Source of the DNA: Nephrocerus scutellatus
Taxonomy: Eukaryota > Arthropoda > Insecta > Diptera > Pipunculidae
Direction: 5' to 3'
DNA length: 64,000 nucleotides
Assembly: GCA_947095585.1 (NCBI GenBank)
Contig: OX352761.1
Location: forward strand, 107,991,890-108,055,889
The stretch's first letter is position 1. Every line of letters starts with the position of its first letter. The translations under genes and the position numbers were made by a program. Positions 45,080-56,736 of this stretch are shown here, in pieces. Below the pieces are notes generated by a model, which saw nothing but the letters and a program-made list of their open reading frames with translations, did not search any database and was not told the origin of the DNA.

Positions 45080-47055
45080 GTCAGTAGGGAATGAGGGGCA
45101 GCCAGACACCACCTATTATTATAACGGTGTCTAGGAGGTGGGTGTCGGCGGGTTTCTTTATTTTGTCTCTTAAAAGACCAATCATTAAAAGTTTTTCGGG
45201 TACAAGATTGTATATCTATACGTCTAAATTTTGTATAAAAAAGGCCGTGAAACAAGTTGAAGAAACATGCATACGCATTACATGCATCACCAATCAGAAA
45301 TAATACTGAACTGCGCACAAAATTTCAGCTCTCTAAGAAGTGTGAAGGTTGGTTAAAATCAATCTGAAAGAAGTTGAAACAGTCAGATAGGTCAATAGAT
45401 CAATAGGTCAAGTCAAGCTTAATAAAAGTTTTTAAAAAGGTACTCTTCGCTAATGAAAATAATTCATATCACAACGCTCATATTGTGTGTAACTCTGTAG
45501 AGTATAACGAACACGTACACTCGTATTTATTGACTAAGTTTTGTACTTCTCTGAAACTATTCGGTGATTGATTATCAAGAAATCTGTTAAGAAATCCAAA
45601 CTTTATTTTAAAGAGTTTTTTGATTCACTACAACATTAGTCAAGTCATGTTTTTTGCACATAGTTAGTACATGCCGACTATAGCTTTAATGAACGAACTT
45701 GTTTTTTGCATTGGGCTTACGAGTGAATTAAGCCAAGCACTGCTCGGCCTGCGGCAATTATCAGTTGGCCATTCCGCCATAAGTCAGTCGCTCTGAGTGA
45801 CTTTGTGTTGTTTTCTCGAATTATTAATTCGACTGAATTGATCGAGTCCTAAGATGTGGTGGTAATACAACACGACAGATGGAATGTTCGCGTGGGCTGA
45901 TATGCCGTCTGTTCCACATTTCATTTATATCGCTCTGAGTTTGACGTTTTTGTTGGCATTTGCTGTCGAGAAATTTAACAATCCCAACATTAATTTTGAG
46001 GCCAACAACTTTATTGGTTTTAGTTTTTGATTGATGATGGAAATCTGGCGAGAATGAAAAAAAAAACATCATCACGCACATTAAGGCACAAGAACAAGAT
46101 GTGTGAAAACGTATGGCATACACCAACTTTGGTAACCAAAAAAGCGGTTTACATATTTTCGCCTTTTTCAATTCTCGGCTAGCAGCAAAATAATTATTTA
46201 ATTAAGTCTGATCGATATCACATTAAAGTTATGACAAGTTAAATATGATGTTTACATCTGAGAGTTTTTTTGCTCGTCCACAATAACCACCTCTGATGTA
46301 AAGGAGGGCACACATCTTTATCTTTTGTGTAGGCCAAAAGCACCAGTAGTTATTCGAACGTGTCATAAATTATCGAAATCGTATCGAGGAAGTGTTGCAG
46401 TGGCATAAAAACTACCTATACGTGCGACGCAATCATGCATCCTGCTCATGGTTTGTGCAATAATACAGGCAAACAATTTCAACAAATTGCCGATCAACTT
46501 GTCAAAATGCAAAAAAGGGAATTAATTTGACTTAGCGATCATCAATATCGTATCAGAATGCAAAGCAACTTCATTGAACGATCAAAATTATGACAGGCAT
46601 GGAAGAAAAGAAACGATCTCTGATGTTAGGGTTATGAGGGTTTATGAGGCGGATCAAAAGACTCGAGCTGAATTTTATTCGTAATTTGCTGGATCAGGAT
46701 GTTCCTTGCAATGATGACAGCAGCTGTTGTTTAAAAAAATAATCACATGTTTCGATGAGAACAATGAAGATGCCCGTTGAGCGTACAACACTTCGTGATC
46801 GCTCATTGCTCATTAATTTTTGGCTTCTCCACTTAGTGGACAAATAATTAATTTAGGTAAATTAAATTTTTAGCTACGTTCTATTATTTTTATATATTTC
46901 TATTTTATATGTTACATCTCTCTAGCGACACTTAGTAATTATTATAAGATATATTCGTGGGATGTACATTAAAGGTTGCGGCCCTTACCTTAGAGAAACT
47001 ACTTTTTTGTTAAGCTACAATATTTTGCATAATTACATAATTACACATTAAAACG
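45080..47055. other. Unique AT-rich stretch
   Basis: The minus frame 45824-46171 (115 residues) is the longest and has no domain. 46260-46860 contains a moderately GC segment with a KQFQQIADQLVKMQKRE-like frame that I cannot assign. Could be old element or host. Confidence 0.4.
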
Positions 47056-47273
47056 TAAATTTTTTCTTATAATGTACACACGCTAAAATGATTTGCACCC
47101 TTATAGTGCTTAGCACAGCGTGGGCGTTACGAAATTAGGGAGAGGAAAATATAAGATGTCTATGCACGCATTTGTTAAATGACTGCAGATCATATAAATG
47201 CGGAAACACAGAATCGGGCAATTCATTCCACATAACTGTAGTGCGGCTAAAGAAGGAATCTCTGAATTTGTTG

Positions 47274-47847
47274 TAAAGGGTTTTTCAATAAGAGCACTTC
47301 AACTTTTTTTTTGAATAAAACACAAACTGTTCGACTCTTGAACTAACTTTTTTTTTATTAACGAATTTAAACATATACATATGATACATTTAAGTATGAA
47401 ACTCGATTTCTTTTGCATGACCACCGCGTGCACGTTTTACGAAGTCCAATCTTTGAACCCAATCTTTGGCCCAATGACGCCGCCGGCATGTAATCCGCAC
47501 CAAACAGTGACTTTTTCGGGATGCAACGGTGCCTCATGAATCACGTGTGGGTTGCTTTCTGCCCAGTCACGCATATTTTGCTTGTTGACTAATCCTTCTA
47601 GCCAAAAGTGAGCAAAAGTGTTAAATGGACCGTAAAATGGCCGTAATGCTCTTAAAGTAGCGGCAACAGAACGATTATTTTGATTAAAAATTTGCACGAT
47701 TTGCAATCGCTGTTTACATGTGTAGCATTCCTTAATGAAATGTATACTAATGAAGTTTCCAAATGACAAAAGAACAATAAAAAATATGGCGTCGTTCGCC
47801 GTCGCTATCGGAGAAAAGTTGAGGCGCACCTGTTGAAACACCCGATA
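47274..47847 (-). mobile_element. Mariner-like element, doubly internally deleted
   Basis: Element 47276-47845 flanked by TA at 47274-47275 and 47846-47847, the expected target duplication. Terminal repeats match at 24 of 32 positions (GGGT.TTTCAA and CTTTT blocks). Minus strand coding: an N-terminal helix-turn-helix block ending QRLQIVQIFNQNNRSVAATLRALRPFYGPFN, then a deletion, AHFWLEGLVNKQNMRDWAESNPHVIHE, LHPEKVTVWCGLHAGGVIGP (part of the catalytic core), a second deletion, and WVQRLDF plus KRARGGHAKEIEFHT at the C-terminus (47405-47450, other frame). It cuts the family E coding sequence exactly at SSDV. Confidence 0.9.
47437..47841 (-). pseudogene. Fused mariner transposase remnant
   Basis: A 134-residue frame that joins the DNA-binding N-terminus (about residues 44-74) directly to a core block (about 77-127). 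The first catalytic Asp, normally in SDEAHFWL, is missing: the sequence reads NTFAHFWL. The second Asp and the third acidic residue lie in the deleted second region. The protein cannot be catalytic. In principle it keeps part of the DNA-binding domain, but there is no sign it is expressed. Confidence 0.85.
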
Positions 47848-49019
47848 CGTCCGAAGATAGGCCTAATGGTAGATCCGTGCGGGCTCGAGTTGAGGCACGG
47901 GTATTACGGATGGGTTCGAGACTGGGCGGGATGCATCTGGATATTTCTTTTGAACACCGCTTGTGAAAAAAGCGATAAAACAGTGACAAGCAGGAAACAT
48001 TCCTACGATGTTCAAACGATTCGATTGTTTTCGCGATATTTACGTCACCAATAAGTTTTATAGCGCGGTTCTGAACTCTTTCAAGTAGATGCAATGTGGT
48101 CTTATGGGCACCTGCCCAGCCAGTTGTATTCAAGTTTAGGGCGAATATATGCATTTTAAATAGTAGCCAGATCTGAAGGAGGGAAGTACATTTTGCACCG
48201 TTTTAGGAAACCTAAACATTTCGCAGCATTCTTAGCGATGACAAATATGTGGTCATTCCAACGAAGCTTGTTGTTGACGCGCATACAGAGAATTGCGAAT
48301 TTTTCAGTTTCTTCGATGCAAGATCCATTCGTGGATAAAGGTTGGGGTTTTAAATAACGCTTGAAGTAGACAGCATTGCGTTTTAGAAGCATTTAATTCA
48401 AGTCTATTATGTAGTCCCCACATTGTTATGCTGTCAAGATCAACATTTTACGTGGTTAACATACGTTGTTGTTCAAGATCCACTTGAAACAAATAGGGGC
48501 GTGCAGAAAACGTGAAATCATATGAAAAGCTAAGAGTGCTGTCTTCAGCGAAAGAATATATTGGATTAGAAGTGGCTGATAGGAGATCATTAATGAAAAT
48601 CAGAAATAGTGTCGGAGACAGAACAGAGCCTTGGGGAACACCGGCGTTTATGCGGTGAACATTGGATTTGAATCCGTCCAATACGACCTGAATTGAAAGG
48701 TCAGAAAGGTAGTTACTGGTCCAATCGAGTAGGGCGTTATTAATTCTATATAATATAATATCGAGTGCAACAACTTTACTTTCACCAAATTTGTGACTAG
48801 ACTGGTTCCATAGGCCGCGACAACGCGCTATCTGGTAGCGGGGAGCTAGTTGCGAAATGTGAATCAAGCAAATTTGCTTTGCCTATAGAGCTGACAGTTG
48901 GAATTTCATTGTGAATGAATAAAATATATTCCATTTTTTTTATCCATCCATGTGTAAATGGTTTGTCCTTGTCGTAGCCTAATGTTTTACAAGGACGAAC
49001 TGGTTCATGGAACACCTTT

Positions 49020-49545
49020 CAAGCAAATACTATTAAATGCTCTCTCAATATATTTTTTGACTTTCTTTAGGAGCATTATATATATCTTAACCATATTATT
49101 AGATTTATTTATTTAGATTAGATTAAAATCACTGATAGTTGGATTATTATGGTGGTTTGTGTCTTAAGTTTTTTGTTTGCATTATTTTTAAATGAATAAT
49201 CTCAAATCAATCGGTTCCATCACAATTTTGCTCGTTTATGCACGTACCAAATAATTATATTAAGCTTCTAGCTAAAGAATACACAGATGTACCTTTCAAA
49301 ATCAAAGTGGACCAACGGTTTTAGAAAAGAAATAACTTTTTCCCCAAATTCAAGAAAGGAAACGTAAATGAAATTAGAAACTATAGAGGAAACACTTTCG
49401 CGTGACAAAGATTTTGGTGAGGAATTATAGAAAGCATGCCTTTTTTAATTAGAAAAGAAACACACATTATTGAATGAATTCCTAGCTGGATTTGAAGAAA
49501 AATTTTCTGCAACGAATAACTTATAATATGAAGCAAAATCAATAT
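49020..49545. other. AT-rich unique stretch
   Basis: No recognisable feature. Confidence 0.4.
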
Positions 49546-49547
49546 AA

Positions 49548-50290
49548 AAAAAAACAACCCATAAAAATTAAAATTTTGATGTAAATTCTCTAATAGGAGA
49601 TGGGTATGTGTTAAAATTTGAAGAAAATCGGACACCACACGGGTCTCAGGGCCCGACCACTACAACAAACTAACAAAAAGTTTTGTCCATCAGTGATACA
49701 CATGTGTTTGCAATTTGGAGAAAATCGAGCTTATTTTTAAAAAATTCGGGCCTAAGGGCCTTAGGTTCCGAAAAATTTACAAAAAATTTTGTCCATCTGA
49801 GATACACATGTATATAAAATTTGAAGGAAATCGGGTTAATTTTTTTTTTTTAAACGAACCCGGGCTCGGGGTCCCCAAAATTTTTACAAAAAGTGTTTTC
49901 CATCGGAGATACACATGTGTATTAAATTTTATGAAAATCGGATTAATTTTTTTAAAAAAATTTACGGGGCCCCACGAACCCGGGCTCGGGGTCCCCAAAA
50001 TTTTTACAAATAGTGTTTTCCATCGGAGATACACATGTGTATTAAATTTAAAGAATTTAAAAAAAATTTATGGGGGGCCCGGGGTCTCCAAAATTTTTAC
50101 AAAAAGTGTTTTCTATCGAAGGTACACATTTGTATGAAGTTTTAAAAAAATCTGGTAAATTTTGTTAAATATTTGTATGGGAGCCCCCGACCCCTAGGTC
50201 CGAGGCGCCTCAAATTTTAATAGAAAGTATTGTCATCGGAAATATACATGTGTGCAATACATTTCAATAAAATGTTTTCATAATACTGCA
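49548..50290 (+). repeat. Satellite-type array, about six degenerate units
   Basis: Units start at CATCNGAGATACACATGTG-like blocks at 49688, 49794, 49901, 50021, 50114 and 50234, giving lengths 106, 107, 120, 93 and 120 bp. Each carries an AAATTT..GAAAATCGG block, a T-rich run, CCCGGGCTCGGGG, CCCCAAAATTTTTACAAA and GTGTTTTC. A partial unit precedes (49600-49687) with the AAATTCTCTAATAGGAG leader (49573-49600). The 140-residue open frame at 49715-50137 is a by-product of the repeat (units GLGVPKIFTKSVFHRRYTCVL), not a gene. Confidence 0.85.
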
Positions 50291-50291
50291 T

Positions 50292-53200
50292 GGAAGTATA
50301 GCAATGATATTTACTTAGCCAACTGTTGTTTACACTGATGTTGAACGATTTGCACGTCTGTGGGTGGTTTTGTGGCTTGAATGGTTTTCTTGTTCTACTC
50401 TTAATGTATGCTGACTATATTGTTATACATATTAGCTGAAGATATATCCGTGCTACAAGCAAAAAATCTGGAATTGGAATAAATTTCACCCACACGAAGA
50501 TTCTTGGAAAGCCATTATAGAGAAAATGTTAGAGACTCAAGATACAATCACCTTCGAAAAAACTTGTAGGATGCGCAAATGATCTCTCATGGAATGTATA
50601 GCAATTGATCCATATAATATGATTCATGTGGCAGATAAGTCATAATATGGACCTTTAAAACGAGTGCTTATATCTTAGGTGTAAATGCAAACAAATTTTG
50701 AGATGGAGAACTGCACTTTAAGCAATCTATATCTTATATAATAAATTTGCTTCACTGCTTCAACTTCCCAATTCTCATACTCGTTTGACGAAGTGTTTTT
50801 GAAAACCCACTATTGGAGGAGAACGTGATAATCATATATAGATTATTAAATATTCAATGGAAAGTAATAAGGTAGCTCGAATGAAACTAAATACATGGTG
50901 AGTTCTTTTAAATAAATATATATATTTATTGTTGTTATATATTGACTCTGATTCCAGCAGACGACATTATTTATCAAGTTGTAAAATTTTGTAATTTTTT
51001 TTAATTTGAAAATAAAAGAAAAATTTACTACTTCTACTACTACTACTACTACTACTACTGGTACTTCAATTTTTCTTTTTCTACATTGTCAGCTGGACCG
51101 CCACGAACATGGATGCAATTATTGATAAAAACTTTCGACAAGCAATGGTGCCTCATAGGTGCCCTACTTTGTTTTTTTTTTAAATAAGGTCTGCAAATTA
51201 TTGTTAACTTGAAAACGAACGTGTGTGTGACACCACCTACCCATAATAGAAAATCACATCGAAAACGTTACCACCTTAGGTTTAATGTGCTCCGACAATG
51301 TTCTTCCAGGCGGTTAATTTTTCCTTAGCAATTGCGACGAGCATCGCTGATGATTGCTCGCGTTGCATGGCGTGTTGCATAGCCAGATCAGTTTAGCCAT
51401 CTGAACCACATAATTACCAAAGTCAATTGCTGCTCTGCATCATGTGAGCAACTACGATTGAAGCCGGTGGCCGGTGTGACAGAGGCATATGAACCAAATG
51501 CGGCATAACATTCTGTATAATAGGTGCGTACATGCACTTGCACTCTAAGCATACTATATACATAAGCCTATTATCCAATTCATGATAATCACTGGACGCC
51601 ACTTTTGCGTGCAATTGCTTCCATCAGCCGCAGTAGCCAGCAGCAGGCGGCCGAGCAACACTTCTTGTCGAGCGCCTCTATTAAATAGCCCACGGCTGTA
51701 AGCGTCAGGAATGTTGCGGTGCTGGTGCTGTTCGGCCGGACTGTACGCGTCCCGCGTTTATGTAGAGTAGAACAACAAATATTTACATAAGAAATTATTA
51801 GGACAACAACAACTGGTTTCTTGATGGCTGACGGAAAAACTGCTCTTCTTCTGCAGAACAACTACTCACATTTACTGCACGCAATTCGTCTTGCTGAGTG
51901 CAGCGAGTACTGCGGTCGAATATTCTATGCAAAGAGTGGTTGTTTAGTGAAAGCCGTGCCGTCGCGTCAAAGCCACCTCCCCACCTGGAGTATATTTGCA
52001 TAAATAGGGTTTAGCTAAGAAAACAGAACACATCGCTAAAACAACAACAACCCGTAGTAACGTACCAAACAACACAAAACAGAAACACATGGAAAATTAA
52101 CTTAAATGCTCTTTTCTTAGATCGTTTAAATTGATGGCGATTGTATGCAAATATTACTTTACCCTGCCCCAGCCTACCCTTCTCGCCGCTCAGCGAACGA
52201 ACAACCGACTGGTCCTCTGATGCATATTTAAGCTTCAATCGCAACGCGCATACACTCCTCGTGTTCTACTATAAGAGGGCGCTTGCACGATGCGTGTTTC
52301 ATGGGCGAGAAAAATTACATTTTTATTTATTAGCGCGTTGAAATGATATCAGAACGAAAACACGTTTAGACCGAAGTTTGCTCTTTTGTTGTTTGTTGGT
52401 TGTTGGTTGTTGTATTTCATGTCATTACTGTATGCCTAGATGGCAGCTTTACTGCTGGGCGGTCTTGGTGGTTTTGGATAATCTGTATACTTTTGCGCTA
52501 TGCTTGGGGCTTGATGACTTACAAAACGCGCAGTGCTTGGTCTGCTCATAGTGGACCCGTGCTAGTGCGTCGCCTTTAATAGACGCTTTGACAGCTAGAA
52601 AACGCACAAATTGATAGTTTTAATGACGACGTGCGAGTATGGTGAGTCGTTTCCTCGTTCAACTTGTACTTACTTCTGGTACATGCATCATTTTAACACA
52701 TCACGGCAAAGGTGATAATTTTGTTGGAAGGGACTTTATTGCTAGGAAAAATATATTTATAAAGGATCCATTGGGTACTCCTATTTACGTAAAGACGAGC
52801 GATGATTGTAATAATCTGATCATTACTTGTGCCTGTGCAGTTTTTATGCGTACGAGTATATGATCATAGTGCGTGTAAGGCCCTTGCGAGGGGTGAATTG
52901 AAATTTGAAAAGAGTAACCCAATGCTACAATCATCCAAAAAATGGCTCAATAATTCTCGATTAACAAAATAATAAAATAATACATAAAGGGTTGTATGCA
53001 AAAAGATGAGTTCAAGCTGTTTATTAAGTTTCCTGAGAAATTTCTTAATATGGTATGCAAAAAAAATTTACACTGACCGAGCTAGTGCTCATGTTGTCCG
53101 CTTGATATCATGTTTTGAGAATGATCTCAATTCGAAAGTTCGATATAAGTGAGTGTTTGCTTTCATACACAAAAAGGTAAAAAAATGGTTGTTTACATGA

Positions 53201-53478
53201 AATCTTACTTATAAATTGTTAGGCATATGGTATTTGCTTTGTTCAGTTCACATACAGCCGTCGAGATGGCCAAATTTTAGCGTCAGGTTTATAAAACAGA
53301 AGGTGGTCGAAAATGTAGTGAAGAGGGTGTGAAATTGTTAATTGAAAACCGTAGCTTGATACACGTGGTGGTGGCTTTGCGCTGTATAGACAATAGCCCC
53401 TATATATTCGGCGTATTACAAACTTAAACCAAAACCTAACATATCAGTGAAAACTTAAAACTAAGACTTAAAGCTAAC
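50292..53478. other. Long unique AT-rich stretch
   Basis: No element or host gene recognised. A more GC-balanced portion (51420-52340) has short frames on both strands with no domain (for example 51589-51861 minus, 51821-52003 plus). The frame 52639-52863 (+) has a hydrophobic start but no family. A (CTA)n tract lies at 51034-51059. Confidence 0.4.
51034..51059 (+). repeat. (CTA)n microsatellite
   Basis: Eight to nine CTA units. Confidence 0.95.
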
Positions 53479-53479
53479 A

Positions 53480-54371
53480 TATAAAGCTAGAGAGTGATAT
53501 GGTTAAAATCGAAAACGGTAAGGCCGAAGTTAACCTTTTGCAGCATAAGGGAGATTGGTTCGTTAGATAGAAGAGAGACGGGTATCGTAGATAAGAAAAT
53601 CGAGTTGTATAGAGACGCGCAATCAGCGGAGCCTAAGAGGCGACGATGTATGAAAAGAATTTCAGCTATGTTTCTGCGTTCCTGGAGGGTTTTCAAGCTT
53701 ATAGGGAGGCAGTATAAGATGATTGTCTCAAGGTACACCACGAATAGCAAATCGGAAAAGAAGATGTTGGACGCTCTCGGTTCTGGACACATGAACTTGA
53801 TGATAGCGAGACCGCGCTTGACTAGCGTACTCTAGAAGGGGACGGATAAAACTGATGTAGAGGGATCTGGTCACATAAGGGTTGCGAAATTCTTTAGATC
53901 ACTGTTTAACGAAGTCAAGTGATGAATTGACTTTAAGAATTATTTCGTCAAAATAAAACCGGAAATTTAGTTCCGAGTCGAACAATATACCGAGGTAACG
54001 AATGGACTGCACGCGGGATATGGGTTGACAGTGGAGATGGTAATGAGTGGGAGGGGGCTTGTTGTACTTACGTGATAGGGTAAATGATTGGCATTTGGAG
54101 ATATAGAGATCCAAACAGTTTTTGAGACACCAGGTCGAAAAATTATCTAGGTCTTGTTGAAGGAGAGAGGAGTCTTGTGGGTAAGAAATGGGTTTGAAAA
54201 ATTTGGTATCGTCGGCATAAAGTGAGAGGGCACAGTGTTTGATGACACTCTCAAGATCATTTATAGTTAGGATGAAAAGAAGAGGGCCTAAATGGCTGCC
54301 TTGTAGGACACCAGATGTAGATAAAAATGTGGACGATAGGAAGGATCTGAAGCGAACCTGAGCGAAACAAG
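53480..54371 (-). mobile_element. Jockey/CR1-like RT element fragment (family G)
   Basis: Minus strand, in two long frames. 54370-53899: FRSFLSSTFLSTSGVLQGSHLGPLLFILTINDL (motif B, usually SGVPQGS), ALSLYADDTKFFKPI (motif C), DSSLLQQDLDNFSTWCLKNCLDLYISKCQ, YHLHCQPISRVQSIRYLGILFDSELNFRFYFDEII. 53890-53487: KFMCPEPRASNIFFSD, ETIILYCLPISLKTLQERRNIAEILFIHRRL and the C-terminal FGLTVFDF. Motif C is intact. The upstream fingers and endonuclease are absent: the fragment is cut at 54371 by an RTE-A 3' piece. A distinct lineage, not family E. Confidence 0.8.
53899..54371 (-). pseudogene. Family G RT palm (motifs B, C, D)
   Basis: An open frame that in the full six-frame reading starts at 54504, but its first 45 residues are reverse-strand RTE-A and not real. 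The genuine part starts near FAQVRFRSFL. Motif B reads SGVLQGSHLGP, with Leu where Pro is usual and His for Val. Motif C is LYADDTKFF. It ends at a stop shortly after NSSLDFVKQ, followed by the next frame carrying the C-terminus. Confidence 0.8.
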
Positions 54372-54712
54372 AGAATTGTTGGACCCGTATTTGAAAAAGG
54401 ACGATTGCGGAGACTCTATAATCGTGAGATCTACAAGAGAGCCACCGCGATGTCGATATATCGAAGAGAATTATTTTCGGTAAGCTCTGGTGGGCAACTC
54501 GCATAAGTGAAGTGGATCCTGTTCAAAAATTCCTTAGCGATAGAATTTATGGGCCGACCAAGCCTACGGTGGAAGAATTGCGTAGACCAGAACGCCCAGA
54601 GTTAAGAGATGCCAAACAGGATGACATCGGCTCGAAATCGGGACCGGAAGAGAGATTTTTTGCGGGAGGCCAGGATCGGACACTGATTGTAGAGCAAAAT
54701 ATGAAGATTATG
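54372..54712 (+). mobile_element. RTE-A 3' fragment
   Basis: Reads IVGPVFEKGRLRRLYNREIYKRATAMS-like residues, then WATRISEVDPVQKFLSDRIYG..GRPSLRWKN and NAQSXRCQTG..SARNRDR and the tail GTAGAGCAAAATATGAAGATT. This equals residues about 180-290 of the 22932-23804 frame. It is a 5'-truncated copy whose 3' end points at RTE-B. Target-site duplication not identified. Confidence 0.85.
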
Positions 54713-54774
54713 TCCATCCTGTTGAACGGAACGGAACCTTCAATGAAATATATCCATCATAATTCTTTTTTTCT

Positions 54775-56736
54775 TTATGTCCTGTATCCCCTTATGGGTC
54801 CTAGGGCCTCTACTACGCCTACGCGCCATAGCGTGCGGTTCCTGGCAATGAGCTTCAGCTCTCTCCAACTCTTCCCCAATTGCCGTGCCTCCTCCTCAAC
54901 TGTTCTGCGCCATGTATTTCTCGGACGACCCGTTCTTCTACCATCCTGAGATAACGGGTTCCATTGCATTGCGTAGTTTGCTATGGAACTGTCACCTTTT
55001 CGGAGTGTATGACCAATCCACTGCCACTTCCGTCGTTGGATGGTTGTGCCTATTGGTTCCTGACCCGTTCTCTGGTAAAGATGTTCGTTAGAGATACGGT
55101 TAGGCCAGAAAACCCTTAAGATGTTCCGTAGGCACCTATTTACAAATGTTTGTAATCTTTTTGTGATAGTAGCGGTCACCTTCCAAGTGCTGCACCCATA
55201 CAACAGCACAGATTCAACATTTGAGCGGAACAGTCGCAGCTTGGTGTTTAAGCTAATCGCATTGCTTCGCCATATCATGGGCATCATTCCAAACACTGAT
55301 TTTGCTTTGCCGATTCGGTTGGCAATGTCCTGTTCGGTTCCACCTTCGGTCGAGACAATACTCCCAAGATATTGGAAACTCTCTACTCTCTCTACCGGCT
55401 GTCCAGCAATGTTAACATGAGTAACTGAGTTAGTGCCGAGGTTGATGATTTTGGTTTTGGCAGTATTAATCTTCAAACCCGCAACATTTGCCTCCCTCTC
55501 CACATTTGTTGTCATTTGGTACAGCTCCATAATTCTATGTGAGAGTAAACAAACGTCGTCAGCGTAATCCAGATGTTTGAGTTGAGATGTAAGAGTCCAA
55601 CGAATTCCTCCGTTTCCAGTAGATAAAGCTGCGCGAAGTACATCGCTAATCACCAACAAAAAAAGTATCGGCGATAGAATGCAATCTTGTCGTACCCCAC
55701 TTAGGATCTCGAATTCCTCTGACAGCTTTCCTCTATGCAGCACATGACATTTAGAGCCATCATAGGTTGCTTTAATAATAGCTATTAGTTTATCGGTTAT
55801 ACCTCGCAAGGCGAGCCAGATAAACTGTCTGTTGACACTGTCAAACGCCTTCTCAAAATCGATGAACAGCAGGTGCAGTGGTGACCGGAATTCAACGCAC
55901 TGTTCAATAATGGTCCGCAGGGTGTTTATGTGGTCTACACAGGAGGATCCAGTGCGGAAACCTGCTTGTTCGGCATCGAGTGTGTCTTCCAGATGTTCCT
56001 TAATACGTTCAAGTACTACTTTGGCTATTACTTTTGCAACTGCAGGGAGAACGCAAATGCCTCTCCATTTTTCGCACTCCATAAGACTACCTTTTTTAGG
56101 GAGCTTGACAATCATTCCCTTCTTCCACTCTTCGGGGAAACTTTCTACCTCCCAAGCTCTCTCTACAAGAGGATATAAAAGCTCTGCTGATGTCGTTGCA
56201 GCTGCACGCAGAAGCTCTGCGGGTATACCATCTAGTCCTACCGACTTGTTGTTCTTTAGTCCGTTAATCGCGGTAGCGATCTCGTCTTTACTGGGAGTTG
56301 AGGTGCGAATTCGGGAAATTTTTACTTCCGGCATTTCCGCTTGATTTAGGTGCATATCGTTAGCAAATACACGGTTAAGGACCGTAGAGAAATGCTCCTT
56401 CCATCGCTTGAGCTGATCCTCATCTGAAACGAGTACGGTACCATCTAGGCCTTTCACCGGATGTTGGCTAGAGCGGTGACCACCTGTCAGCTCTTTGGTG
56501 ATTCTGTAAACGGTTCTGCTATCGCACCGGCTCGCTGCTTCCTCTGCTTCTGAGGCCAGGTTGTTAATATAGTTACGCTTGTCACGCCTTACACTACGCT
56601 GCACTTCTCTCATTTTTCTTCGATACATGGACTCTAGCTCGCTCCTCGCTACTGCTGGGATATCTACAATACGAGCTTTAAGTAGTTTACGTTCTTCAAT
56701 CCGCCTCCAGGTATCTTCGGTAAGCCACGTGCTGTG
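54775..56736 (-). CDS. RTE-B reverse transcriptase domain (downstream of in-frame TGA)
   Basis: The frame directly continues the endonuclease frame after the TGA: STWLTEDTWRRIEERKLL in the linker, then the Met at 56628. Counting from that Met: RWKEHF 75-80; SVGLDGIPAELL 129-140; EWKKGMIVKLPKKG 167-180; CEKWRGICVLPAVAKVIAKV 185-204; QAGFRTGSSCVDHINTLR 221-238; motif A FIDFEKAFDSVNR 255-267 with the catalytic Asp257; motif B SGVRQDCILSP 310-320; motif C DYADD 354-358; thumb VLLYGCSTW near 474-482; C-terminal RRKWQWIGHTLRK 532-544 and GRPRNTWRRTVEEEA 567-581. The family normally has Gln-Gly-Cys in motif B: Asp replaces Gly at 315. Otherwise intact. In nature read-through or another copy would be needed. 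Confidence 0.9.
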   Translation of the reverse strand, partial: HSTWLTEDTWRRIEERKLLKARIVDIPAVARSELESMYRRKMREVQRSVRRDKRNYINNLASEAEEAASRCDSRTVYRITKELTGGHRSSQHPVKGLDGTVLVSDEDQLKRWKEHFSTVLNRVFANDMHLNQAEMPEVKISRIRTSTPSKDEIATAINGLKNNKSVGLDGIPAELLRAAATTSAELLYPLVERAWEVESFPEEWKKGMIVKLPKKGSLMECEKWRGICVLPAVAKVIAKVVLERIKEHLEDTLDAEQAGFRTGSSCVDHINTLRTIIEQCVEFRSPLHLLFIDFEKAFDSVNRQFIWLALRGITDKLIAIIKATYDGSKCHVLHRGKLSEEFEILSGVRQDCILSPILFLLVISDVLRAALSTGNGGIRWTLTSQLKHLDYADDVCLLSHRIMELYQMTTNVEREANVAGLKINTAKTKIINLGTNSVTHVNIAGQPVERVESFQYLGSIVSTEGGTEQDIANRIGKAKSVFGMMPMIWRSNAISLNTKLRLFRSNVESVLLYGCSTWKVTATITKRLQTFVNRCLRNILRVFWPNRISNEHLYQRTGQEPIGTTIQRRKWQWIGHTLRKGDSSIANYAMQWNPLSQDGRRTGRPRNTWRRTVEEEARQLGKSWRELKLIARNRTLWRVGVVEALGPIRGYRT

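Larger units (their letters stand above)
47060..49015 (-). mobile_element. Family E element, best copy, with nested mariner
   Basis: From 49015 down: linker KANLLDSHFATSSPLPDS (48840-48895); SHKFGESKVVALDI, then an internal deletion of motif A residues; NNALLDWTSNYLSDLSIQVVLDGFKSNVHRINAGVPQGSVLSPTLFLIFINDLLSATSNPIYSFAEDSTLSF (48448-48760, motif C FAED instead of FADD); FAILCMRVNNKLRWNDHIFVIAKNAAKCLGFLKRCKMYF (48156-48330); LERVQNRAIKLIGDVNIAKTIESFEHRRNVSCLSLFYRFFHKRCSKEI (47945-48100); LPLGLSSDV. It is interrupted by the mariner, then YNKFRDSFFSRTTVMWNELPDSVFPHLYDLQSF (47165-47275) and the 3' UTR. Jockey/CR1-like by motif style. Inactive, but the least decayed copy of the family. Confidence 0.85.

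Noticed and set aside
45824..46171. 115-residue minus-strand frame
   Set aside because: No motif, no conserved start context, AT-rich surroundings. Cannot be distinguished from chance.
49715..50137. 140-residue open frame
   Set aside because: It is the translation of tandem satellite-type units (repeated GLGVPKIFTKSVFHRRYTCV), so it is a by-product of the array.
49548..50290. CRISPR-like array
   Set aside because: Units are degenerate, contiguous and variable in length, with no distinct spacers. The context is a eukaryotic genome.
53494..53835. 113-residue plus-strand frame
   Set aside because: Antisense to the family G RT C-terminus on the minus strand.
55832..56344. 170-residue plus-strand frame and neighbouring plus frames (54885-55091, 55121-55420, 57008-57346)
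   Set aside because: They lie antisense to the RTE-B endonuclease-RT, whose motifs are unambiguous. They are shadows.
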